A stretch of 59,885 nucleotides of DNA from Listeria rocourtiae FSL F6-920 (GTDB taxonomy: Bacteria; Bacillota; Bacilli; Lactobacillales; Listeriaceae), in contig NZ_AODK01000019.1 of assembly GCF_000525975.1 (NCBI RefSeq), positions 29,912-89,796 on the forward strand, written 5' to 3'. A program made the position numbers and the translations under genes. Positions 19,550 to 27,557 of this stretch are shown one piece after another. The notes under the pieces were generated by a model. It had not been told where the DNA came from. It was given only the letters and a program-made list of their open reading frames with translations, and made no database searches. Within the stretch, counting starts at the first letter, position 1. Each line of letters begins with the position of its first letter.

Positions 19550-20663
19550 TCAGTCACGACCATCTTCCACAATTGAAAGTTCATTATCAACATCGAAGAA
19601 ATGCGATTTAGACATTTCAAACGCGTACTTGATTTTCTCAAACGGCTCATGGTTTGAACGTGAGTCAACGCGCGCTACGAACTCATGTGTTCCAACTTTA
19701 GAATGAAGCATGAACTCCGCGCCAGTTAGCTCAGCCACGATAATTTCAGCATCAAAAGTAGAACCTGGGCTAGCTTCGATAACGAGTGGCTCATCATGGA
19801 TGTCTTCCGGGCGAATACCAAATACAACAGGTTTGCCTTCATATCCTTTATCTTGTAATACCTTCAGTTTACCTTCTGGGACTTCAATCGTGAAATCATC
19901 ACCGACAAATTTTGTGCCGCTTAGTTTTCCTTTGAAGAAGTTCATTGCGGGGCTTCCGATGAAACCAGCTACGAACATGTTTACTGGGTGATCGTATACT
20001 TCTTTTGGTGAGCCGACTTGTTGGATAACGCCATCTTTCATAATAACGATACGGGTCGCCATTGTCATCGCTTCTGTTTGGTCATGGGTTACGTAAATCA
20101 TCGTTGTATTTAATTGTAGATGTAATTTCGTAATTTCCGCACGCATCTGCACACGCAGTTTAGCATCTAGATTCGATAAAGGCTCATCCATCAGGAAGAC
20201 TTTTGCATCACGAACGATGGCACGGCCTAGAGCTACACGTTGACGTTGCCCACCAGATAGCGCACTCGGTTTACGTTTCAAGTATTCCGTCAAGCCCAAG
20301 ATGTTCGCAGCGTGCTCTACACGTTTTTTTGATTTCGTCTTTTGGCATTTTGCGCAGTTTTAGACCGAATGCCATATTATCGTATACCGTCATATGTGGG
20401 TATAGCGCATAGTTTTGGAAAACCATCGCGATGTCACGATCTTTCGGTGCGACGTTATTCATTACTTTACCATCAATGCTTAGCTCGCCTTTTGAAATTT
20501 CCTCAAGTCCTGCAATCATACGAAGTGTCGTTGATTTACCGCAACCAGATGGACCAACGAAGACGATGAATTCTTTGTCCGCAATCTCCAAGTTGAAATC
20601 TTCAACCGCTGTTACTTTATTATCATATATTTTATAAATGTGCTCGAGTGATAGTTGTGCCAT
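19550..20663 (-). CDS. msmX: MsmX/UgpC-type ATPase of sugar ABC importers (frameshifted)
   Basis: This cytoplasmic ATPase energises several carbohydrate ABC importers in Firmicutes. The corrected product is 370 aa, the usual size. It has Walker [10 protein letters not shown] (37-45), signature LSGGQRQR, Walker B KVFLMDEP and the C-terminal TOBE/MalK-type regulatory domain ([12 protein letters not shown]). The frame breaks at a run of seven A on the sense strand (T7 at 20324-20330). Removing one restores [20 protein letters not shown]. No permease or binding-protein genes are adjacent, as is usual for this shared ATPase. The break in such a widely used gene argues for sequencing error. Confidence 0.9.
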
Positions 20664-21179
20664 TGTTTATTTACTCCCCCATCAAATTGTTTTTTTAACT
20701 TTGATTTCATTCTATATGAAAACGCTTTATGGTGATATGTCAGGTTGCACAAAGAATGAAAAAAGTTGTTGGGCAGGTTGCATAATGAAACTGTGAGAAG
20801 GCGTTTTGATTCTTCATACTAATAAATTCATTTTGTTGGGACTGTTTTTGTAGCATAGTTGGCAACGTGGACGATTATCGCTTGGGTATTTTTCCATGAA
20901 ATAGGGTAGAATTGCTCTGCGCAGTTGGCAGGCCCAATTTCTAACGCATGGTGAATGGCTTTTTTAGCAAGGTTCTCAAGTTATAGTAGGAGTAAGTTAG
21001 TATAGAAAATAAATTTATCCTCAAACAAAAAAGTGAAATATTAGGATTAAGCGATATTCATTGTTTTTATGCATCGGAATGACTGGATTTCGAGGGCTCA
21101 CTAGAAATTTTAGCGGGGCTTTTATACATTGGCTCATGGTATACTAAATAAAAGACGTATGAGTTAAAGGAGAATTTAG
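20664..21179. promoter_or_regulatory. 516-bp intergenic region with cre-like site and direct repeats
   Basis: A cre-like sequence lies at 20717-20730 (TGAAAACGCTTTAT, 12 of 14 to TGWNANCGNTNWCA), about 55 bp upstream of the msmX-like gene, which would fit CcpA control of a sugar-import ATPase. Two direct repeats CAGGTTGCA lie at 20741-20749 and 20774-20782. TATACT at 21138-21143 could be the -10 box of the acetyltransferase gene, but its -35 is poor. I see nothing else, and no ORF with a ribosome binding site. Confidence 0.4.
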
Positions 21180-21797
21180 ATGAGGAATGTAATTATAGTT
21201 GGGGCTGGTGGTCATAGTAAGGTTGTTCGGGAGTGCCTGGAGCAACAAGGCATTTATACTATTATTGGCGTCCTAGACAATAAATATACAAGTTATGAGG
21301 AAAGAGACGGTCAATTTCGCGCGCCACTTGATGATTTTAGTCAGTTCAAAAGTAACACAACACTTTGGTTTATTGCGATTGGTGATAATAAAGCAAGGGC
21401 AGAGGTTGCTATAAAGTTAGGCGATGTCTCCTATGCAACAATTATTCATCCGACGGCAATCGTTTCTAAAATGGCTACATTAGAACCAGGAAGCGTTATT
21501 ATGCCGTTAGCAGTAATTCAGCCGGATAGTGTCATAGGAGCACATACCATCATTAATACTGGCGCGATTATTGAGCATGATGTCATTATTTCAGAAGCCG
21601 CACACGTTTCGCCGAGAGCAACGGTAACTGGCGGTGTCAAAATTGGTGTTAGAGTACATGTCGGAGCATCGGCGGTTGTGAATCCAGGATTGTCTCTTGG
21701 GGATGATTCTGTTGTTGGCGCTGGCGCGGTTGTTGTTAGTGATACTGAGGCTGGAGGAACATATGTAGGTGTGCCGGCGAGGAAGTTGGAGAAGTAA
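21180..21797 (+). CDS. NeuD/PglD-type sugar O-/N-acetyltransferase
   Basis: This 205-aa enzyme has an N-terminal nucleotide-sugar-binding Rossmann-like domain (VGAGGHSKVV, about 6-15) and a left-handed beta-helix of hexapeptide repeats from about residue 85 (HPTAIVSKMATLEPGSVI and following, with NTGAIIEHD carrying the usual catalytic histidine). The family acetylates sialic acids or UDP-amino sugars used in surface polysaccharides. It has an AAAGGAG ribosome binding site and stands alone between two intergenic regions. It may decorate the EPS1 or EPS2 polymer, but no linkage is visible. Confidence 0.82.
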   Translation: MRNVIIVGAGGHSKVVRECLEQQGIYTIIGVLDNKYTSYEERDGQFRAPLDDFSQFKSNTTLWFIAIGDNKARAEVAIKLGDVSYATIIHPTAIVSKMATLEPGSVIMPLAVIQPDSVIGAHTIINTGAIIEHDVIISEAAHVSPRATVTGGVKIGVRVHVGASAVVNPGLSLGDDSVVGAGAVVVSDTEAGGTYVGVPARKLEK

Positions 21798-21881
21798 GGA
21801 AGCTGAGTTAAGCTACTTTCTACACTTTATTGGGCGTTGACACTTCGCTACATGCATTAAAAACAATGGTATATTGAGATA

Positions 21882-21910
21882 TTGAAGTATGAGTCGTAAC
21901 ATGTTATACT
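21882..21910 (+). promoter_or_regulatory. Promoter of the type I antitoxin RNA
   Basis: TTGAAG (21882-21887) and TATACT (21905-21910) with 17-bp spacing. Transcription should start near 21917 and reach the shared terminator about 60 nt later. Confidence 0.65.
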
Positions 21911-21916
21911 GTAGTT

Positions 21917-21980
21917 GGAAATATGATGAGCATCTGGACACCCAAATACCCTAGCTGCAGCCACAGCTAGGGTATTTTGT
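21917..21980 (+). ncRNA. Putative RNAII-like antitoxin RNA of an Fst-type module
   Basis: A short RNA of about 64 nt is expected between the promoter at 21882 and the hairpin at 21945. It converges on the toxin transcript and shares its terminator, as in the par module of pAD1. It contains GGACACCC (21937-21943 region), which can pair with GGGTGTC in the toxin ribosome-binding region, matching GAGACACCC at 22101-22109 on the plus strand. This is the expected direct-repeat arrangement for blocking translation. Confidence 0.6.
21945..21976. terminator. Shared bidirectional terminator of toxin and antitoxin RNAs
   Basis: The 13-bp arms AATACCCTAGCTG and CAGCTAGGGTATT are separated by 6 bases. 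Both RNAs of the type I module should end here and can pair through this hairpin. Confidence 0.75.
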
Positions 21981-21999
21981 ATGGGGTTAGAAATGTCGT

Positions 22000-22098
22000 C
22001 TACTTTTTATCGCTACGATCTTCTAACATGTGTTTGAAGTACGCAATAGCGTATCCAACAACGATTGGAGCGATAATACTGGAAAATATGATAAACAT
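22000..22098 (-). CDS. Fst/Ldr-type small membrane toxin
   Basis: This 32-aa peptide has the family layout: a hydrophobic helix MFIIFSSIIAPIVVGYAIAY followed by a charged tail FKHMLEDRSDKK. The IIAPIVVG core and the LxxR-rich tail are characteristic of the Fst family of type I toxins, which disturb the membrane when overproduced. The ribosome binding site is AAGGGGGG, unusually strong and overlapping the sequence complementary to the antitoxin RNA. The mRNA would start near 22142 and end at 21945, about 200 nt, like RNAI of pAD1. It is too short for routine gene calling. Confidence 0.82.
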   Translation of the reverse strand: MFIIFSSIIAPIVVGYAIAYFKHMLEDRSDKK

Positions 22099-22148
22099 GT
22101 GAGACACCCCCCTTCAACGAATGTTCGTCAAGGGTAGACGACGCTCCC

Positions 22149-22154
22149 ATTATA
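22149..22154 (-). promoter_or_regulatory. Extended -10 promoter of the toxin gene
   Basis: On the minus strand TGTTATAAT gives a perfect -10 (TATAAT) with an upstream TG. The -35 region is weak. The upstream sequence (22158-22191) recurs in degenerate form at about 22340 and 22880, without the TATAAT box. Confidence 0.55.
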
Positions 22155-22204
22155 ACATAGCAATCGTGTTTGCGAGAATGCAAGGATATTTGATATATCA
22201 CCAT

Positions 22205-23100
22205 TTTCCGATTAACCAACTCCTCGAAAACTTCACGGCCTCCATAAAAAGCAAGAGTGGCTTTTTATGGAGGCCGCTCTAGTTTTTTTCGGAGCCAGGT
22301 GAGGTAGAGGCTAATATTAGTATTGCAGTAGTTCTAGGTGTAGCAATCCTGTTTGCGGGAATGCTCCGTTTTTTAGTGTAGCATCGTTTCCCGATCCAGC
22401 TTCAAAAGCCAGTCCCTCAAAAATTTCGTGGCCTCCATAAAAGTCAAGGGAGGACTTTTACTGCGCCCTCTAACAATTTTTTTCGGGCCTAACGGGCTTT
22501 TTTAGCTTTTCATGTGATCCAGCTTCAAAAGCCAGTCCCTCGAAAATTTCGTGGCCTCCATAAAAGTCAAAGGAGGACTTTTACTGCGCCCCCCTATGTT
22601 GAGGTTCTTAAGAAGCATAGTATGCTGAATTAGAACCACAATATGCATGAGAGCAAGGCGAGCATGTAATCCATGTATTGCATCATATGAGGCGCCTCCG
22701 GATCCAGCTTTGTTGTGGTTCTTGAAAAGCGTTATGTGCTTTTTAGAACCTCAATATGCAGTTGAATGTAATGAAACAGCCTTCTTCTTAGCCAACTCCT
22801 CGAAAACTTCACGCCCTCCAGTTTTTTTCGGAGCTGGGTGAGGTAGAGGCTAATATTAGTTTTGCAATAGTTCTAGGTGTAGCAATCCTGTTTGCGGGAA
22901 TGCTCCGTTTTTTAGCATATCATCGTTTCCCGATCCAGCTTCAGAAGCCAGTCCCTCGAAATTTTCGTGACCTCCATAAAAGTCAAAAGAAGACTTTTAC
23001 TGCGCCCCCCTATGTTGAGGTTCTTAAGAAGCATAGTATGCTGAATTAGAACATCAATACGAGTGCGAGCAAAGTGAGTATTCGTTCCATGCTAGTTTTT
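22205..23100. repeat. Array of degenerate repeats next to the toxin-antitoxin module
   Basis: A composite unit is duplicated imperfectly. One block opens GATCCAGCTTC and contains CCTCCATAAAAGTC plus the complementary GACTTTTACTG. It occurs at 22391-22468, 22516-22592 and 22931-23010. A second block (AGCAATCCTGTTTGCGGGAA core) occurs at 22281-22376 and 22820-22915 and resembles the toxin promoter region at 22158-22191. Hairpins based on GGTTCTT and AGAACC occur at 22603-22637, 22717-22750 and 23018-23056. No protein-coding gene is convincing across this stretch. Confidence 0.75.
22236..22289 (+). terminator. Long perfect hairpin with T run
   Basis: The 17-bp perfect arms at 22236-22252 and 22260-22276 (CCTCCATAAAAAGC type) are followed by T7 at 22283-22289. 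It looks like an intrinsic terminator, but no plus-strand gene ends here, so its transcript is unknown. Degenerate forms of the same hairpin form the repeat array downstream. Confidence 0.5.
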
Positions 23101-23132
23101 TCGGGCCTAACGGGCTTCTTCAGCTTTTCACC

Positions 23133-23161
23133 CTTGACTTTAATGTAAGCGTTCTATATAC
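23133..23161 (+). promoter_or_regulatory. Promoter of the catabolic operon with embedded cre-like site
   Basis: TTGACT (23133-23138) and TATACT (23156-23161) are 17 bp apart, close to the sigma-A consensus. TGTAAGCGTTCTAT (23143-23156) lies between them and matches the CcpA cre consensus at 12 of 14 positions, so glucose repression by steric block is likely. Confidence 0.7.
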
Positions 23162-23183
23162 TGTAGTTAGTTGCTAGAGAATT

Positions 23184-23223
23184 GAGATAAGCGACTCCTT
23201 ATTTGTAGGAGTGCGCTTTTTTT
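23184..23223 (+). promoter_or_regulatory. Leader attenuator: terminator with competing hairpin, probable GlpP-family target
   Basis: About 20 nt after the expected start of transcription is an intrinsic terminator: GCGACTCC (23190-23197), GGAGTGCGC (23207-23215), then eight T (23216-23223). An alternative 7-bp stem (23184-23190 with 23197-23203) uses the left arm of the terminator and would prevent it forming. The first structural gene starts at 23290, and the second gene of the operon encodes a GlpP-family antiterminator. That combination is the glpD-type arrangement known from Bacillus subtilis. Confidence 0.6.
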
Positions 23224-23289
23224 GTGCTCTAAATACAGAAAAATTTACCATTTTACTTAAAATTGCAGGTTGGAAGGGGTTATTTAGAG

Positions 23290-24738
23290 ATGGTTTTATC
23301 ACGTGAGGAAGTTAGGGAAGCAATGACGAAATTGGTCGGTGCGGAGAATTTGGTGACGGATGAGAAGACGCTACAACATAGTAGTATTGACCGTTATCGT
23401 AAGTATGAGGATATTTCGGGCGTTTTCACGCAACCGATTCCAGCGGCAATCGTGAAGGCGCGTCATACGGATGATATCGCAAAAGTGTTGCAGTTTTGTA
23501 ATGAGAATGGAGTCAATTGTATTCCGCGGACAGGTAATTCGGCGCTTGAAAGTATGCTGGAATCTGTGAAGCCTAACCATATTGTGTTGGATGGGTCAGG
23601 ACTAAATAAGGTGATTAAGATTGATGAATATAATATGCAAGTGACGTGCGAGGCTGGTGTGGTATTGGAAGATATTGAGAATCAGTTGCGAGCGAAGGGG
23701 TTAACAACGGGACACTCACCGCAATCAAAACCACTGGCGCAAATGGGTGGTTTGGTTGCAACGCGCAGTACAGGGCAATTCTCAACTCTTTATGGGGGAA
23801 TTGAAGATATGATTGTTGGTCTTGAAGCCGTATTTCCAAATGGTGAAGTGACACGTATTAAAAATATACCGAGACGCGCGGCGGGACCTGATATTCGCCA
23901 TGTTGTTGTCGGGAATGAAGGCGCACTTTGCTACATTACAGAAGTGACCGTGAAAATTTTCAAATATCAGCCGGAGAATCATCGTTTTTATGGTTATACG
24001 TTGGATGATATGGAAGTGGGATTTGAGATTTTACGTGAGGTGATGGTTGCGGGGTATAAGCCCTCGATTGCGAGATTATATGATGTGGCGGACGCGGCGG
24101 GGCATTTCTCACATTTCCAAAAGGATAAATGTGTGCTGATTTTCATGGCGGAAGGACCTGCGGGAATTACAGCGGCAACGGGAGCTGGGATTGAGGAAAT
24201 CGTTGCAAAATATAAGCAATGTGAACAAGTGGAAAGTCAACTCATCTCAGATTGGTTTGATAATTTGAACTGGTTCCCTGAGCAAGTGGCGGAGGAGCGC
24301 GAGGAGATTGTCGCTACGAAAAATATGGGATTCACAACAGAAATTGCTGCAAATTGGGATAAAATTAACGCAATATACGAGTCGGCTTGTGCGCGTGTGA
24401 AAGCGGAAGTGCCTGATGTAACTTGGGTTGGTGGACATTCCTCACATAGCTATATGAACGGGACAAATCTTTATTTTGTATATTATTATGATTTGAACTG
24501 CGAGCCTACAGAGGAAATTCACAAGTATCACAATCCGATTAACAAAATTATTGTGGAAGAGTCGTTGAAACACGGCGGAACAATGGTGCATCATCATGGT
24601 GTGGGTAAAGCGCGTGCTCCGTGGATTAAAGATGAATACGGTTCGTCATTCTATATTTTGAAAACGTTGAAGCAAGCATTTGATCCGAATAACGTAATGA
24701 ATGCTGGGAACATAATCCCGCTTGAGTTTTTAGATTAA
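23290..24738 (+). CDS. FAD-linked oxidase (GlcD/alkyl-DHAP synthase-like)
   Basis: This 482-aa flavoprotein has a PCMH-type FAD domain (about 35-220) and an FAD-oxidase C-terminal domain. Motifs include RTGNSALESM, LAQMGGLVATRSTGQ, RRAAGPDIRH and GNEGALCYITEVT. The C-terminal MVHHHGVGKARAPW and DPNNVMNAGN resemble alkyl-DHAP synthase and glycolate/D-lactate oxidases. It probably oxidises a hydroxy acid or polyol that feeds the same pathway as the kinase and dehydrogenase downstream. ATG 23290 is chosen over an earlier in-frame start because GGAAGGGG lies upstream of it. The substrate is unknown. Confidence 0.82.
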   Translation: MVLSREEVREAMTKLVGAENLVTDEKTLQHSSIDRYRKYEDISGVFTQPIPAAIVKARHTDDIAKVLQFCNENGVNCIPRTGNSALESMLESVKPNHIVLDGSGLNKVIKIDEYNMQVTCEAGVVLEDIENQLRAKGLTTGHSPQSKPLAQMGGLVATRSTGQFSTLYGGIEDMIVGLEAVFPNGEVTRIKNIPRRAAGPDIRHVVVGNEGALCYITEVTVKIFKYQPENHRFYGYTLDDMEVGFEILREVMVAGYKPSIARLYDVADAAGHFSHFQKDKCVLIFMAEGPAGITAATGAGIEEIVAKYKQCEQVESQLISDWFDNLNWFPEQVAEEREEIVATKNMGFTTEIAANWDKINAIYESACARVKAEVPDVTWVGGHSSHSYMNGTNLYFVYYYDLNCEPTEEIHKYHNPINKIIVEESLKHGGTMVHHHGVGKARAPWIKDEYGSSFYILKTLKQAFDPNNVMNAGNIIPLEFLD

Positions 24739-24749
24739 AGCAATGTAAG

Positions 24750-24790
24750 ATAATGTATCAGTCTTTTTTTGGAGAAGACTGATACATTAT
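24750..24790 (+). promoter_or_regulatory. Long intercistronic hairpin without T tail
   Basis: The 16-bp perfect arms (24750-24765 and 24775-24790; ATAATGTATCAGTCTT and its complement) surround a 9-base loop. There is no downstream T run, so it is not a standard terminator. It sits between the FAD oxidase and the antiterminator gene and may stabilise or process the mRNA, or bind the antiterminator. Confidence 0.6.
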
Positions 24791-24809
24791 TGAAAGTAGG
24801 GGATTTTAA

Positions 24810-25379
24810 ATGAGAGAGAATATGTTGGATTTGCTGGCAGATAATCCAATTATCGCGGCGATTAAAGATGAAACAGGACTTGAAAAAGTGGTGCAGTCAA
24901 ATTGTCATCTCGTATTTATTTTGTACGGGAATATATGTAATATTGGCCAAATTGTAGCGCAGGTCAAAGCGACTGGAAAGGTTGCTTTCGTGGATATTGA
25001 TTTGGTGGAAGGCACGTCAAATCGTGAAATTGTTGTTGAGTTTATGCGTAAAAATACGGAGGCAGATGGGATTATTAGTTCGAAACCAGCAATTGTACGA
25101 GCGGCTAAAATGAAAGGTTTTTACACGATTCATCGCTTTTTCTTGATTGATTCGATGTCATATCATAATTTGCCAAAACAGGTGGCGGCGTCAAAAACGG
25201 ATTGTGTAGAGATTTTGCCAGGTTGTATGCCAAAAGTGCTCGGTTGGGTGCAAGATGCGATTAGTCAGCCAATTGTTGCGAGTGGTTTGGTTTGTGATAA
25301 GGAAGATGTGTTGATGGCACTAAAAGCTGGTGCTGTAGCGATTTCGTCAACAAGCCCAGATGTGTGGGATAACATTTAA
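24810..25379 (+). CDS. GlpP-family antiterminator protein
   Basis: This 189-aa protein matches the glycerol-3-phosphate-responsive antiterminator family across its whole length. The text ADNPIIAAIKDETGLEKVVQ at the N-terminus, HLVFILYGNICNIG, VFVDIDL-like VAFVDIDLVEG, and the TIM-barrel ending VASGLVCDKEDVLMALKAGA are typical. In Bacillus subtilis GlpP with glycerol-3-phosphate allows transcription past a leader terminator. Here no glpF, glpK or glpD lies nearby. The gene is in an operon with an FGGY kinase of other specificity, so it probably senses that kinase's phosphorylated product. The leader at 23184 is its likely target. Confidence 0.85.
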   Translation: MRENMLDLLADNPIIAAIKDETGLEKVVQSNCHLVFILYGNICNIGQIVAQVKATGKVAFVDIDLVEGTSNREIVVEFMRKNTEADGIISSKPAIVRAAKMKGFYTIHRFFLIDSMSYHNLPKQVAASKTDCVEILPGCMPKVLGWVQDAISQPIVASGLVCDKEDVLMALKAGAVAISSTSPDVWDNI

Positions 25380-25422
25380 TTTAAAAAAGTGCATCGGAGA
25401 AAAGAGCGTTTTAACCAAATAA

Positions 25423-25436
25423 TGTAAGCGGTTTCG
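25423..25436 (+). promoter_or_regulatory. Catabolite-responsive element (cre)
   Basis: TGTAAGCGGTTTCG matches the CcpA consensus TGWNANCGNTNWCA at 13 of 14 positions. It lies 20 bp before the transporter start, inside the operon, where CcpA could act as a roadblock or control an internal promoter. Confidence 0.7.
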
Positions 25437-25455
25437 GATATGAAGGGGGCTAACT

Positions 25456-26739
25456 ATGAAGAAGGCAAAATACAGTCGTTGGTTTATTATCGCGATTATT
25501 GGAATGACGGGTGGAATGAGTTTTGAGTTGCCGTATTTGAAATATAATTATCAAGTTCCAATGGAGTCATTGATGGGGCTTAGCGCTACGCAGGTTGGCT
25601 TTATTATGAGTATTTATGGAACTGCCGCGATGGTTTTATATGCGCCCAGTGGGGTTATTGCCGATAAGTTTTCGCATAAAAAATTGATTACGTTTTCGAT
25701 GCTAATCACGGGTGGTTTAGCGTTTGTAATGGCGCTTTATCCGCCGTATTGGATGCTGCTAGTGATTCAAGCGTTGTTGGCGATTACAACGGTACTGTTT
25801 ATGTGGTCGGCAACTGTAAAGGCGGTTGCGATTCTAGGAACAGCAGATGAGCAGGGGAGTTTGCTCGGTTTTGCCGAGGGGATGCGAGGGTTTGGAGCGC
25901 TTGTGACGGCATTTTTGACGTTATGGATGTTCCAGCTTTTTGGTGCAGACACGAATCCGAATAGCTTGAAAGCGGTTATGGTAACGTACGGGATTTTCTA
26001 TATTGTATTCGGGATTTTGTGTTGGTTTGTAGTACCAGAGGAGTCAAAAGCGGCACGCGCGGCTACACCAAAATCAGAAAAGTTAACGGTGAAGGATATA
26101 CTGGTTGTCTTGAAAAAACGGACAACTTGGTATTGTAGCTTAATCATTATGGGTATTTATACGATTTTCGCAGTATTGAGTTATACAACGAGTTATTTGA
26201 TTGATATTTTTGCGATGCCAGTTGTAATGGCAACGTTTATCGGGATGATTCGGAATCAGGTTTTTAGGACGATTAGTGGACCAGTGGGAGCGCTAGTTTC
26301 TTCTAAAACGCAGTTGAAATCGCCAACAAAGATTATTTTTATTAGTGCGATTGTGACGTTTGTTGGGCTGATTTGTCTGATTGTTATTCCAGCTAGTGCG
26401 AGTATTATTTTTGTGATGATTGGGCTTGTTTTATTGTTGGCTTTCTTCAATTATGTATCACGTGGGATGTATTTTGCGACGATTGGAGAAGCGGGGACGC
26501 CGAGTTCGACGATGGGAACAACGATTGGTGTAGCATCTTTGATAGGCTTTTTACCGGATGTGTTTATTTACCCGTTGATTGGATATTGGCAAGACACGCT
26601 CGAGGCAACGCAGGCCTATCGAAACATGTGGATTTTAGGATTAGTCGCAACGGCGATGGCACTCGTTTTCTGTATGTTGTTGATGCGTGATATTAAACAT
26701 AAAAAACAAGCTGTAATGGCTTCGATAGAGACACTTTGA
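25456..26739 (+). CDS. MFS transporter (NarK/UhpC-like)
   Basis: This 427-aa membrane protein has about 12 transmembrane segments and the MFS loop motif GVIADKFSHKK between TM2 and TM3 (about 75-85), with a cytoplasmic central loop near residues 200-220. It probably imports the polyol, sugar acid or phosphorylated substrate used by the operon. GAAGGGGG precedes the ATG. It is preceded by a cre and followed 13 bp later by the SDR gene. Substrate cannot be inferred from the sequence by eye. Confidence 0.84.
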   Translation: MKKAKYSRWFIIAIIGMTGGMSFELPYLKYNYQVPMESLMGLSATQVGFIMSIYGTAAMVLYAPSGVIADKFSHKKLITFSMLITGGLAFVMALYPPYWMLLVIQALLAITTVLFMWSATVKAVAILGTADEQGSLLGFAEGMRGFGALVTAFLTLWMFQLFGADTNPNSLKAVMVTYGIFYIVFGILCWFVVPEESKAARAATPKSEKLTVKDILVVLKKRTTWYCSLIIMGIYTIFAVLSYTTSYLIDIFAMPVVMATFIGMIRNQVFRTISGPVGALVSSKTQLKSPTKIIFISAIVTFVGLICLIVIPASASIIFVMIGLVLLLAFFNYVSRGMYFATIGEAGTPSSTMGTTIGVASLIGFLPDVFIYPLIGYWQDTLEATQAYRNMWILGLVATAMALVFCMLLMRDIKHKKQAVMASIETL

Positions 26740-26752
26740 GGAGGAAAATAAG

Positions 26753-27529
26753 ATGAATATACAAGATTTTGAAATGGACTTCTTTTCGTTAAAAGGTAAA
26801 AATGCAATTGTGACAGGTGGGAATTCGGGATTGGGGCAGGCTTTTGCACTGGCACTGGCGAAGGCTGGAGCGAATCTATTTATTCCGAGTATTATCACGG
26901 ATGATGGCACGACAGAGCGGTTAATTAATGAAGCAGGCGGGAAAATGGTGTTTATGCAAGCGGATATTACGAAGGATGGGGTGCCGAAGCAGATTATTGA
27001 TGGCTGTGTGGAAGCGCTAGGTTCGGTGGATATTTTGGTGAATTCAGCGGGGATTTGTAAAATTGCGGAAGTGCAGGATTTTGGGCGGGAGCAGTGGGAC
27101 CCGATGATTCAGCTGAATTTGACGGCGGCCTTTGAGCTAAGTTATGAGGCTTCGAAACGAATGATTCCGCAACGGAGCGGGAAAATTATTAACATTTGTT
27201 CGCTGTTTTCGTTCCTAGGTGGGCAGTGGTCTCCGGCGTATGCGGCGACGAAACATGGGATTGCGGGCTTGACGAAGGCGTATTGTGATGAGTTAGCGCA
27301 GTATAATATTCAGGTAAACGGGATTGCTCCGGGGTATTATGCAACAGAAATCACAACGGCGACGCGTAGCAATCCCGAAACGAATCAACGAGTATTGGAC
27401 CACATTCCGGCGAACCGCTGGGGTGAAACGCAGGACTTGATGGGGACAACGGTGTTCTTAGCGAGTCGCGCTTCGGATTATGTGAATGGACATCTACTCG
27501 TTGTGGATGGTGGTTATTTGGTACGCTAA
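26753..27529 (+). CDS. Short-chain dehydrogenase/reductase (KduD-like)
   Basis: This is a classical 258-aa SDR. The cofactor motif TGGNSGLGQ lies at about 22-30, the NSAG motif is present (VNSAGICK), the serine is in INICSLFS, and the catalytic YxxxK occurs as YAATKHG. The C-terminal NGHLLVVDGGY is standard. Overall it resembles 2-deoxy-D-gluconate/sugar-acid 3-dehydrogenases, so it probably interconverts a hydroxyl and a keto group on the operon substrate with NAD(P). GGAGGAAAATAAG precedes ATG 26753. Confidence 0.85.
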   Translation: MNIQDFEMDFFSLKGKNAIVTGGNSGLGQAFALALAKAGANLFIPSIITDDGTTERLINEAGGKMVFMQADITKDGVPKQIIDGCVEALGSVDILVNSAGICKIAEVQDFGREQWDPMIQLNLTAAFELSYEASKRMIPQRSGKIINICSLFSFLGGQWSPAYAATKHGIAGLTKAYCDELAQYNIQVNGIAPGYYATEITTATRSNPETNQRVLDHIPANRWGETQDLMGTTVFLASRASDYVNGHLLVVDGGYLVR

Positions 27530-27557
27530 GGCGAATTTGACAGAAAAGAAGGTTTCG

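Noticed and set aside
22295-22380. A hydrophobic plus-strand peptide in the repeat array (frame through ISIAVVLGVAILFAGML)
   Set aside because: There is no start codon or ribosome binding site. The two copies differ without a synonymous bias, and the reverse strand matches the toxin promoter region.
22647-22841. A 64-codon plus-strand ORF in the repeat array
   Set aside because: It spans repeated hairpins, has an unusual composition and lacks a ribosome binding site.
23161-23223. A second antitoxin-like small RNA, since both it and the true antitoxin begin TATACTGTAGTT
   Set aside because: No toxin ORF lies on the opposite strand. The RNA sits directly upstream of an operon encoding a GlpP-family antiterminator and has a competing hairpin, so a leader attenuator explains it better.
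21801-23262. CRISPR array
   Set aside because: The repeats are long, imperfect and irregularly spaced, with no constant-length spacers and no cas genes.
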